Shown here: piece by piece, positions 1 through 7,105 of the stretch | How positions within the stretch are numbered: the first letter of the stretch is position 1 | How the letters are laid out: every line of letters starts with the position of its first letter | Assembly: GCA_020054355.1 (NCBI GenBank) | Contig: JAGVLI010000369.1 | Span: forward strand, 1-7,385 | Origin: Planctomycetales bacterium | Lineage (GTDB): Bacteria; Planctomycetota; Planctomycetia; Gemmatales; Gemmataceae | DNA length: 7,385 bases | Reading direction: 5' to 3' | Notes under the pieces: generated by a model | What the model saw: only the letters and a program-made list of their open reading frames with translations | Told to the model about the DNA's origin: nothing | Database searches by the model: none | Program-made: the position numbers and the translations under genes

Positions 1-214
1 GCAAGTGCCGTTCGCGCCGCCGCAGATCGACGACATCCAGTGTGACCCAGCCGGTCGAGCGCAGCCGGACGTCGAAGTACTCGCCTTCGTCGTCCTGTCG
101 AATGTCCAGGGTCAGAGGCGGGCGGGTATCGCGGCGGTTCGGACCAGACAACTCACCAACCCGCAACCGCGCCCCCAATCGTGCAAATCGAGCTTGCAAC
201 ATGTCCGCGTTCAT
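1..214 (-). CDS. Hypothetical protein, 3' end cut off by the window edge
   Basis: The frame opens at ATG 214 and runs off the left edge with no stop, giving at least 71 residues. The start is chosen because GGGAG (220-224) sits 5 bases upstream of it. The visible protein starts MNADMLQARFARLGARLRVG and continues with a stretch rich in Arg and Asp, including a DIRQDDEGEYFDVRL segment and STGWVTLDVVDLRRRERHL at the edge. This alternating hydrophobic/charged pattern looks like beta strands. No membrane segment, signal peptide or catalytic motif is visible. The same frame stays open upstream to a GTG at 334 whose last bases overlap the dehydrogenase stop, so a longer protein is possible but less likely. 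I do not recognise the family. Codon composition matches the neighbours. Confidence 0.6.
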   Translation of the reverse strand, partial: MNADMLQARFARLGARLRVGELSGPNRRDTRPPLTLDIRQDDEGEYFDVRLRSTGWVTLDVVDLRRRERHL

Positions 215-297
215 GGCGACTCCCAGCCGTCGAGCGACGGCGAACAAGTTCAGGGATTCACCAACGCAGACACCGCGTCTGGGCTCCGGGTTCGTTG

Positions 298-318
298 AAA
301 AAGCGGCCGTGCAGCGGC
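298..318 (-). terminator. Weak terminator-like hairpin after the dehydrogenase
   Basis: Read on the minus strand, a short stem (GCCG, loop CTGCA, CGGC) is followed by CGC and then five T. It starts 13 bases after the dehydrogenase stop, the right place for a terminator. The stem is only 4 bp and the T run is short, so it may be inefficient or accidental. A second small hairpin (CAGAC, 5-base loop, GTCTG) lies further on at 267-281. Confidence 0.22.
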
Positions 319-330
319 AATTCGGCGGAT

Positions 331-1239
331 TCACTTCTTCACGCCCGCCATCTGCTCCAGGGCGAGCATCAGCGCCTGCGTGCCCTTGCGGCCGTAGCCC
401 TGGGCATGCACCGCGTTGTAGAGCTGGCTGACCAGGGCCAGGCCCGGCAAGGCAATCTTCATGCGCCGGGCCTCGTCCAGGGCGATGCCCATGTCCTTGA
501 TGAAATGCTCCACGAAGAAGCCCGGCTCGAAGTTGCGGGCGATGATGCGCGGCCCCAGGTTGTTCAGCGACCAGCTGGCCGCCGCCCCGCCGCCGACCGA
601 TTGCAGCACGGTGGTCGGGTCCAGGCCGGCCTTGGTGGCATAGAGCAGCGACTCGCAGACGCCGATCATGCTGGCCGCGACCAGGATTTGATTCACCGCC
701 TTGGTATGCTGGCCCGAACCGGCTGGCCCCTGGCGGACGATGGTCTTGCCCATGCACTCGAACAGCGGCTTGACGGCCTCGCAGTCGGCTTCGTCGCCGC
801 CGATCATGATCGAGAGCGCGGCGTTCTTCGCCCCCACGTCGCCGCCGGAGACGGGTGCGTCCAGACTGGCGACCTGCTTGGCCTTGGCGGCCTCGTAAAT
901 TTCGACGGCGAGAGTCGGTTCGCTGGTCGTCATATCCACGAGGGCGCAGCCAGCCCGGCAGCCGGCCAGCGCGCCGTCCTTGCCCAGGAAGACTTCGCGC
1001 ACGTCCTTGGGGAAACCGACGATGGCGAAGATCACATCGGACTTCTCGGCCACCGCTTTCGGCGTCTCGGCCCAGGCAGCGCCGGCGTCGAGCAGAGGTT
1101 TGGCTTTCTCCTTGGTGCGGGTGGAGACGGTGGCCTGGTAGCCCGCCTTGATCAGGTGCCCGCACATCGAATTGCCCATGACGCCGGTGCCGATCCAGCC
1201 GACGCGAGTCTGACCGGGGACGGCCATGCTGAGTGGCAT
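331..1239 (-). CDS. NAD(P)-dependent beta-hydroxyacid dehydrogenase (3-hydroxyisobutyrate dehydrogenase family)
   Basis: A 302-residue cytosolic oxidoreductase of the 6-phosphogluconate dehydrogenase-like/HIBADH superfamily, whose members reversibly oxidise beta-hydroxyacids such as 3-hydroxyisobutyrate or reduce tartronate semialdehyde. Visible motifs are the N-terminal Rossmann nucleotide loop GTGVMG (17-22), the substrate-binding DAPVSGG (127-133), and the catalytic region GSGQHTKAVNQ with the expected Lys at 180 and Asn at 183. The all-helical C-terminal half carries KDMGIALDEA (248 on), the conserved Lys-Asp pair near the active site. Length is normal for the family (about 290-300). The start is well supported: AAGGAG (1246-1251) lies 6 bases upstream of ATG 1239; an internal ATG four codons on has no such site. 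A promoter candidate lies about 50 bp upstream. Substrate cannot be decided from sequence (3-hydroxyisobutyrate, tartronate semialdehyde, succinic semialdehyde or another), so no gene symbol is given. Confidence 0.92.
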   Translation of the reverse strand: MPLSMAVPGQTRVGWIGTGVMGNSMCGHLIKAGYQATVSTRTKEKAKPLLDAGAAWAETPKAVAEKSDVIFAIVGFPKDVREVFLGKDGALAGCRAGCALVDMTTSEPTLAVEIYEAAKAKQVASLDAPVSGGDVGAKNAALSIMIGGDEADCEAVKPLFECMGKTIVRQGPAGSGQHTKAVNQILVAASMIGVCESLLYATKAGLDPTTVLQSVGGGAAASWSLNNLGPRIIARNFEPGFFVEHFIKDMGIALDEARRMKIALPGLALVSQLYNAVHAQGYGRKGTQALMLALEQMAGVKK

Positions 1240-1292
1240 GCTGCTCTCCTTCGGGATGCGGAACCGAAAACCACGGACCCCTGCCGGCGAAT

Positions 1293-1321
1293 ATCCTATG
1301 GGACCGCGCGGCTTTCGTCAG
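1293..1321 (-). promoter_or_regulatory. Sigma-70-type promoter candidate for the dehydrogenase
   Basis: On the minus strand, CTGACG (1316-1321) and TAGGAT (1293-1298) are separated by exactly 17 bases. Each matches 4 of 6 consensus positions, with the most conserved -10 positions (T1, A2, T6) kept. Predicted transcription start is near 1286, giving a leader of about 45 bases that includes the strong ribosome binding site at 1246-1251. Inference from motif and spacing only. Confidence 0.4.
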
Positions 1322-1441
1322 CGGCCGAGCACGACCGGACAATCACCCCAATCGGCAAGGTCCGCAGGATCGGCCAGAGCGTGCCGCTTGCCGGATCGTT
1401 GCAGTCAAATCTTCTGGAAGTTCAAAACAGCTTCGCCTAAA

Positions 1442-1451
1442 CTACATGTAG
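1442..1451. promoter_or_regulatory. Perfect 10-bp palindrome in front of the lipase gene
   Basis: The sequence ctacatgtag is a perfect palindrome starting 40 bases before the lipase ATG and overlapping a weak -10-like TAAACT (1438-1443). A site there could be an operator for a dimeric regulator, but a 10-bp palindrome is expected by chance fairly often and no second copy is present. No convincing -35 box accompanies it. Confidence 0.18.
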
Positions 1452-1481
1452 GCTTCATCATCGGTACATCCGGAACTGGTC

Positions 1482-2252
1482 ATGGATATTCCCAAGATTC
1501 GTGCTCCCATCGTGCTGGTTCATGGGCTATTCGGTTTCAACCAGCTCCAGCTCCTCGGCGTCACCCTGGCCCAGTATTTCCACGACATTCCGCAGCATTT
1601 GTCCACGGCAGGCAACCGTGTACTGGCGGCGCAGCTCAGCCCGACCAAGGGCGTGGCCGATCGCGCCGGTGAGCTGAAGGCGTTCCTGGAGCGCGAAGCG
1701 GCGGGTGAGCCGGTCCATATTCTGGCGCACAGCATGGGCGGCCTGGATGCCCGCTACATGATCTCCCAGCTGGGCATGGCCGACCGCGTCTTGTCCCTGA
1801 CCACGCTGGGCACGCCGCACCGGGGCAGCACTTTCGCCGACTGGACCATTCATCGGTTGGAGCGGCTGCTGAAACCCGTGATGGAACTGCTCGACATCCC
1901 GCACCAGGCGTTCTACGACCTGACGACTTCGAGTTGCAAGAAGTTCAACGAAGCCGTGCCCGACGCGCCGCAGGTGCGCTACTTCTCCGTAGCGGGTCAG
2001 CACTCGGAAGAGAGCGGCTGGTACTGCCGGATGGGCGTCCTGCATCAGTTCATGCGGCAGACGGAAGGCAGCAACGACGGCATCGTCTCGGTGGCGTCGG
2101 CCACCTACGGCGAGGACTGTCAGGTCTGGGACGGCGACCACCTCAGTCTGGTCGGCTGGCAGGATGGGACGCCGCCGGCAACCGGCAGCGGCATTGACCG
2201 CAAGACGGATTACGCCCGGCTGTTGGGCCGGCTGGTGGATGCGGGCTTCTGA
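1482..2252 (+). CDS. Triacylglycerol lipase-like alpha/beta hydrolase
   Basis: A 256-residue serine hydrolase resembling the bacterial family I lipases (Pseudomonas/Burkholderia type). These hydrolyse acylglycerol or other carboxyl esters. The oxyanion-hole motif HGLFG is at 14-18. The nucleophile elbow AHSMGG gives Ser84, followed by the family signature LGTPHRGS (109-116). The acid of the triad is probably Asp199 in SNDGIVSV, and the base His220 in GDHLSLVGW. All three triad residues are thus present in the normal order. The helical segment 121-155 would be the lid region. There is no signal peptide: the first strand (IVLVHG) starts at residue 10, so unlike the secreted relatives it should be cytosolic, and no lipase foldase gene is next to it. 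The only upstream purine-rich match is a poor GGAAC, so the start rests on the family fit. True substrate is unknown. Confidence 0.88.
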   Translation: MDIPKIRAPIVLVHGLFGFNQLQLLGVTLAQYFHDIPQHLSTAGNRVLAAQLSPTKGVADRAGELKAFLEREAAGEPVHILAHSMGGLDARYMISQLGMADRVLSLTTLGTPHRGSTFADWTIHRLERLLKPVMELLDIPHQAFYDLTTSSCKKFNEAVPDAPQVRYFSVAGQHSEESGWYCRMGVLHQFMRQTEGSNDGIVSVASATYGEDCQVWDGDHLSLVGWQDGTPPATGSGIDRKTDYARLLGRLVDAGF

Positions 2253-2254
2253 AA

Positions 2255-2470
2255 GTAGCCCGCCGCTCCGCGGCGGCAGCGAGCGGCGCAGCCGCGAGCG
2301 GAAGCGCCAGTGATTGGCTCCTTTTGCCATCGTGAAAAGCCAGGATGCCCGGTTTGATGAGCGATACTCATCGGGCCAGGCATCCTGGCTTTTTGCGTTG
2401 CGGCGAAAGGCACGCTTCCGGCGCTTCAGCTCGCAGCTGCGCCGCGATCCGCCGCAGAGCGGCGGGCTAC
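2255..2470. repeat. 216-bp imperfect inverted repeat (MITE-like or palindromic intergenic element)
   Basis: The two halves are reverse complements along most of their length. The outer 22 bases, starting GTAGCCCGCCGCTC at 2255 and ending GAGCGGCGGGCTAC at 2470, match at 21 of 22 positions. After a 3-base length difference, the next 26 bases (including GCGGCGCAGC and GAAGCGCC) match at 24. A less conserved stretch of about 24 bases follows, then a core AAAAGCCAGGATGCC (2335-2349) pairing perfectly with 2379-2393. The centre is GATGAG, loop CGATA, CTCATC (2356-2372). No coding sequence fits inside. It begins 3 bp after the lipase stop and ends against the A/T tract of the next terminator. Flanking AAA on both sides could be a target duplication, but the right side is a run of seven A, so this is weak. 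Whether it is a mobile element needs other copies. Confidence 0.8.
2335..2394. terminator. Two-way rho-independent terminator in the core of the inverted repeat
   Basis: A perfect 15-bp stem, AAAAGCCAGGATGCC with its complement at 2379-2393, continues inward to a GATGAG/CTCATC stem and a 5-base loop. On the plus strand it ends GGCTTTTTG, suited to stopping lipase transcripts about 80 bases after the stop codon. On the minus strand it ends GGCTTTTC, which would catch read-through from the vWA gene. Confidence 0.6.
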
Positions 2471-2503
2471 AAAAAAAGCCCACGGGATCTTGCACCCGTG
2501 GGC
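2471..2503 (-). terminator. Rho-independent terminator of the vWA gene
   Basis: On the minus strand, GCCCACGGG (positions 2503-2495), an 8-base loop and CCCGTGGGC (2486-2478) form a perfect 9-bp GC-rich stem followed directly by seven T (2477-2471). It lies 27 bases after the vWA stop. There is no T run on the plus-strand side, so it works in one direction only. Confidence 0.88.
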
Positions 2504-2530
2504 CAATCGAGGTGAGCGAGCGACAGTAGT

Positions 2531-3688
2531 TCAATAGCCGATCTTCGCCTTCTTGGCTTGCGACCGCAGCATTTCCAGCACCTGCTGATCGAAGCCGTCC
2601 TTGCCCTTGTTCTCGGCCAGCTTCTTGTTGACGAACTCGGTGCGCTGCTTGTCGAGTTCCAGGGCTTCCTTGCGGAGCGCGTCGCGCTTCTTGTCCAGTT
2701 CGTCCAGGTGCTTCTTGCGTTCTTCCAAAGTCAGCTTCTGCAGCTCTTCGGGCAGCTCTTCCTTCTTCACGTCCTCAAGCTTGATTTTGCCCTGCTTGAC
2801 CTGGTCGACCAGATCGTAAGCGGCGTTCTGGGCCTTGCGGGCATTGAACAGGGCGCGGTCGGCTTGTGCGTCGGCGGGCAATGCGCGGGCGGCGTCGTCC
2901 TTTTCCTTGGCCTCGCCCTTGGCCTTGGCGTCGCCGAAGGCGACCGTGGTTTTCGACAGCTCTCCGTTGATCTCGGCCAGCCGCTTGTCTTGCGGCGCGG
3001 CGACGACTTGCACGCCGCCGCCCTGGGCGATCTTGACGTACTGCCCTTCGGCCTTCTTGCTGATGTCCTGCCAGAACTTGGTGCATTCGCCGTCGTTGCC
3101 GCACTGGATGGTGTTGATGATGATGCCCATCCGGCAGGCTTTTTCGCAACTGACGGCGTACTTGACGTCGTCCTTGTAGTCCATGTGGGGCGGGGCGTCG
3201 CCGACCAGGAAGATGATCCGCAGCGTCTCGTCCTCGTTGTGAAACTTGGACCACTTGATCTTGTTGACCGAGACGTCCAGCGCTTCATTGACGCTTTCGG
3301 GGCCGTCGCCGCCGCCGCCCGCCTGGAATTCCTTGAGGTGCCCGTGGATGGCATCGAGGTCCTCGGTCAGGTCGAAGACCTTGGTGACGTACTGATCGCC
3401 CCGGTCGCGGAAGGCCACCAGCCCGACCTTGAGTTCGGGCGACGGCTTGCCGCCGACGATCTGATTGCAGATCGACCAGATCTTGTCCTTCGCGCCCTGG
3501 AGCAAGCCGCCCATGCTGCCGGTGGTGTCCAGGCAGAAGACCACTTCCACCTTGGGGGCGGAGGTCTTGGCCTCGGGCTTCTTCTCGTCGGCCTTTTTCT
3601 CATCGACGGCCCAGACGGGAATGCTGCTGGTGCCCAGCGAAGCCAGGCTGACGAGGGCGGTCTTCAGAAAGGATCGGCGTTCCAACAT
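2531..3688 (-). CDS. Tat-exported von Willebrand factor A domain protein with C-terminal coiled coil
   Basis: A 385-residue protein. ATG 3688 is chosen because AGGAG (3696-3700) lies 7 bases upstream and because it places a twin-arginine signal at the very N-terminus: MLERRSFLKTALVSLASLG, with likely cleavage after VWA at 25-27. The frame stays open to an ATG at 3748, but that start has no ribosome binding site and would bury the signal. After a Lys/Glu/Asp-rich linker (28-46) comes a vWA domain (about 47-230). Its metal-binding MIDAS motif is DTTGS (Asp54, Thr56, Ser58), with a Gly-rich GGGGDGPESVNEAL loop (104-117) and GDAPPH (Asp154), so divalent-cation binding seems intact. Residues about 285-365 are highly charged and heptad-like (LEERKKHLDELDKKRDALRK), predicting a coiled coil. 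Expected location is the periplasm or exported and tethered. vWA domains mediate protein-protein contacts; the partner is unknown. The gene appears monocistronic with its own strong terminator. Confidence 0.88.
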   Translation of the reverse strand: MLERRSFLKTALVSLASLGTSSIPVWAVDEKKADEKKPEAKTSAPKVEVVFCLDTTGSMGGLLQGAKDKIWSICNQIVGGKPSPELKVGLVAFRDRGDQYVTKVFDLTEDLDAIHGHLKEFQAGGGGDGPESVNEALDVSVNKIKWSKFHNEDETLRIIFLVGDAPPHMDYKDDVKYAVSCEKACRMGIIINTIQCGNDGECTKFWQDISKKAEGQYVKIAQGGGVQVVAAPQDKRLAEINGELSKTTVAFGDAKAKGEAKEKDDAARALPADAQADRALFNARKAQNAAYDLVDQVKQGKIKLEDVKKEELPEELQKLTLEERKKHLDELDKKRDALRKEALELDKQRTEFVNKKLAENKGKDGFDQQVLEMLRSQAKKAKIGY

Positions 3689-3735
3689 GGGTCCACTCCT
3701 GCCGGGAAAGATGGGGTATTTCGTTTCAACGGTTG

Positions 3736-3784
3736 AGCCGCGACGCATAATCGTTTAGCCGCGACCCGCAGGGGAGCGATCCCC
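3736..3784. repeat. Short direct repeat plus hairpin upstream of the vWA gene
   Basis: AGCCGCGAC occurs at 3736-3744 and again at 3757-3765, 21 bp (two helical turns) apart, and is followed by a hairpin GGGGA, GCGA, TCCCC at 3771-3784. On the minus strand this lies 48-96 bases before the vWA start, so it could sit in its leader or promoter region. It may equally be a remnant of a dispersed intergenic repeat. No clear -10/-35 pair was found here. Confidence 0.3.
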
Positions 3785-3899
3785 CGCGTCAACACCATTC
3801 AGACGATGTAGGATAGCGGACGGATTGGCGGAGGTGCGTAACGGATTTGTAACGGGGATTACTGGCGTTCGGCTGTTCCTGGTCCTCCGCTGAATGATG

Positions 3900-3905
3900 T
3901 ACAAT
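3900..3905 (+). promoter_or_regulatory. -10 box candidate overlapping the first ATG of the DUF433 frame
   Basis: TACAAT matches TATAAT at 5 of 6 positions. Its last two bases are the A and T of an ATG at 3904. Transcription would be expected to start about 7 bases further on, near 3912-3913, exactly at the second in-frame ATG (3913). A leaderless mRNA is therefore possible. The -35 region (around 3876-3882, TTCCTGG) is poor, so the promoter may depend on an activator or may not be real. Confidence 0.4.
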
Positions 3906-3912
3906 GGCAGTC

Positions 3913-4284
3913 ATGGCTACTTCATCAACCACTGCCGCCGAAGCGGCCGATCCCGCCCTTGCTGATCTCATTGTCAAAACCCCAGGCACCTGCGGGGGAC
4001 AGCCGCGCATCGCCGGAACCCGGATCAAGGTGAAGCATATCGCCGTCTGGGTCCAGAAGATGGGCCGGACGCCTGCTCAGGTGGTCGCCGACTACCCGCA
4101 TTTGACGATGGCGCAGGTGCATGCCGCCCTGGCGTACTACTGGTCGCATCGCGAGGAAATTCAGCGCGACATCGAGAACGAAGAAAAGCTGATCGCCGAA
4201 TTGCAGGCTCAGGCAGGACCGTCGAAGCTTCAGGAAAGGCTGGCGGAACTAGATGCCCAGGACGATTCGCTTCCACCTCGATGA
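3913..4284 (+). CDS. DUF433 family protein, likely antitoxin of a DUF433/DUF5615 pair
   Basis: A 123-residue protein. The DUF433 signature is clear: TPGTCGGQPRIAGTRIKV (23-40), followed by the helical YPHLTMAQVHAALAYYWSHR (61-80). DUF433 is a winged-helix-like, probably DNA-binding domain often found as the antitoxin partner of PIN-like DUF5615 proteins. An extended charged tail (81-115, with EEIQRDIENEEKLIAELQAQ) should form a helix and is the likely contact with the partner protein. ATG 3913 is preferred over the in-frame ATG 3904, since the latter lies inside a -10-like box; neither has a ribosome binding site. The 3' end overlaps the next gene by 32 bp in another frame, implying co-transcription and coupled translation. 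The antitoxin role is inferred from family and arrangement, not shown. Confidence 0.85.
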   Translation: MATSSTTAAEAADPALADLIVKTPGTCGGQPRIAGTRIKVKHIAVWVQKMGRTPAQVVADYPHLTMAQVHAALAYYWSHREEIQRDIENEEKLIAELQAQAGPSKLQERLAELDAQDDSLPPR

Positions 4285-4588
4285 ACATGTCGCCCATGCC
4301 GTTGCCGATGGCCTTCGCCGTTTGGGCATCGATGTCACCACGACAACGGAAGCTGGGCTGCTGGGCGCGGCCGATACCGAGCACATTCATTTCGGCCTGA
4401 TCCAGCAGCGCATCATCTTCACGGAGGATGTTGACTTTCTGATTCTGGCCAACGCGGGAACCGCTCATGCCGGACTGGTTTCTTGCCAGCAGAATTCCCG
4501 CTCAATCGGATACATCATACGTTCTCTCGAACTGATCTGGGAAATCTACGAGCCGGATGAGATGCGCAATCGGATCGAGTTCATTTGA
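4253..4588 (+). CDS. DUF5615 PIN-like protein, likely toxin partner of the DUF433 protein
   Basis: A 111-residue protein beginning MPRTIRFHLDEHV, the typical start of DUF5615 proteins, a PIN/Mut7-C-like nuclease fold. Acidic residues expected at a PIN-type metal site are visible: Asp10 and Glu11 in HLDEH, and Asp59 and Asp61 in FTEDVDFL, with Glu33 in TEAGLLGA a further candidate. The C-terminal NSRSIGYIIRSLELIWEIYE (81-100) is also family-typical. By homology to PIN toxins it could be an RNase, but activity of DUF5615 members is poorly established. It starts inside the last 11 codons of the DUF433 gene, with only a weak GGA upstream of the ATG, which fits translational coupling. Its stop overlaps by 8 bp the end of the convergent minus-strand gene. 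Length and key residues look intact, so it is probably not a degraded copy. Confidence 0.86.
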   Translation: MPRTIRFHLDEHVAHAVADGLRRLGIDVTTTTEAGLLGAADTEHIHFGLIQQRIIFTEDVDFLILANAGTAHAGLVSCQQNSRSIGYIIRSLELIWEIYEPDEMRNRIEFI

Positions 4589-4967
4589 GGATCCACCGGA
4601 TCACATCGCAATCCTGCGCGTAATCCGCCTCGCTGAATTCCACTGCCAGATGGGAGAAACCGGCATCGATCAGCGCATCGTGCAGGGCAAAGGCGCAATC
4701 CGCACCATTGGCGTAAGCCTGGGCCAGTTCGCGCACGGTTGGCGGCCAGGACAACGGCGGCGGCGGCGGAGGCGGACGCGGCGGCGGTTCGTCGAACTGC
4801 GGTTCGCTCTTCAAGACCGCTTTGACGACTTGGGCCAGCCAGGTGTCGTTCATTTCTTCGACCAGGGACGACGACCGCGAGTCATTGGCACGCGACAGCC
4901 AATAGATCATCACGAACGGCACAAGGGCGGCCAGCAGACACGCCAATCCAAGAAGCAGATCGATCAT
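4581..4967 (-). CDS. Small membrane-anchored proline-rich protein of unknown function, downstream of uvrB
   Basis: A 128-residue protein starting MIDLLLGLACLLAALVPFVM. Residues 2-25 form a hydrophobic, probably membrane-spanning segment with no clear cleavage site, so it is likely an N-terminal anchor. A polar stretch (26-60) is followed by a proline run PPPRPPPPPPPLSWPP (61-76), then a compact C-terminal segment (77-128) with LAQAYANGADCAFALHDALI and an acidic end, FSEADYAQDCDVIRWILK. The frame is open further upstream into uvrB, but ATG 4967 lies 20 bp after the uvrB stop and begins the hydrophobic segment, so it is the natural start; no ribosome binding site is seen, suggesting coupling to uvrB. 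Its last 8 bp overlap the convergent DUF5615 gene. I do not recognise the family. Normal base use and a clear domain plan argue that it is real. Confidence 0.7.
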   Translation of the reverse strand: MIDLLLGLACLLAALVPFVMIYWLSRANDSRSSSLVEEMNDTWLAQVVKAVLKSEPQFDEPPPRPPPPPPPLSWPPTVRELAQAYANGADCAFALHDALIDAGFSHLAVEFSEADYAQDCDVIRWILK

Positions 4968-4987
4968 GGGCGTCGTTGAATGAATGG

Positions 4988-7000
<2,013 letters not shown>

Positions 7001-7006
7001 GAAGGG

Positions 7007-7012
7007 ATTTTA
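7007..7012 (-). promoter_or_regulatory. -10 box candidate immediately before uvrB
   Basis: TAAAAT on the minus strand matches the sigma-70 -10 consensus at 5 of 6 positions and stands in otherwise GC-rich sequence. It ends 6 bases before ATG 7000, so the expected start of transcription falls on or next to the start codon, giving a leaderless uvrB mRNA. The corresponding -35 area (around 7030-7036, CTTCTGC) is weak. Confidence 0.35.
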
Positions 7013-7054
7013 GCAGCCGGGCGGGAAGGGCAGAAGGGTGGTTGCGTCCAACGC

Positions 7055-7091
7055 CCCCTCGCCCCTGGCGGGAGAGAGTTGGGGTGAGGGG
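7055..7091. repeat. Short palindromic intergenic repeat upstream of uvrB
   Basis: CCCCTCGCCCC (7055-7065) is the imperfect reverse complement of GGGGTGAGGGG (7081-7091); the two arms pair at 10 of 11 positions around a 15-base middle containing GGCGGGAGAGAGTT. This purine/pyrimidine-biased motif closely resembles a REP-like intergenic repeat that I recall from many GC-rich bacterial genomes. It lies between uvrB and the helix-hairpin-helix gene and has no T tract, so it is not a canonical terminator. Confidence 0.6.
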
Positions 7092-7105
7092 AATCGGAGA
7101 GACGG

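Noticed and set aside
332..334. GTG start for the left-edge gene overlapping the dehydrogenase stop (GTGA)
   Set aside because: The overlap is attractive for coupling, but ATG 214 has its own GGGAG at good distance and the intervening residues look non-coding; kept as an alternative only.
181..1440. Long plus-strand open frame (419 codons) across the dehydrogenase
   Set aside because: It lies antisense to a gene with clear family motifs and a strong ribosome binding site; its translation is His/Arg/Ala-rich with no recognisable domain, as expected from GC-rich antisense frames.
2255..2470. CRISPR array or insertion sequence
   Set aside because: There are no regularly spaced direct repeats and no transposase reading frame; the structure is a single inverted repeat.
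1527..2534. Long minus-strand open frame (335 codons) across the lipase
   Set aside because: It runs antisense through the lipase and through the inverted repeat, has Arg-rich low-information content, and no start signal.
2558..3736. Plus-strand open frame of 392 codons opposite the vWA gene
   Set aside because: The sense strand shows a Tat signal, metal site, ribosome binding site and terminator; the opposite frame is a Leu/Val/Gly-rich mirror of the charged coding sequence.
3689..3748. N-terminal extension of the vWA protein to ATG 3748
   Set aside because: There is no ribosome binding site at 3748, and the extension would place 20 residues in front of the twin-arginine signal; AGGAG at 3696-3700 marks the internal ATG.
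7001..7105. LexA/SOS box upstream of uvrB
   Set aside because: Neither the CTGT-N8-ACAG nor the GAAC-N4-GTTC pattern is present; a lineage-specific LexA motif cannot be excluded by eye.
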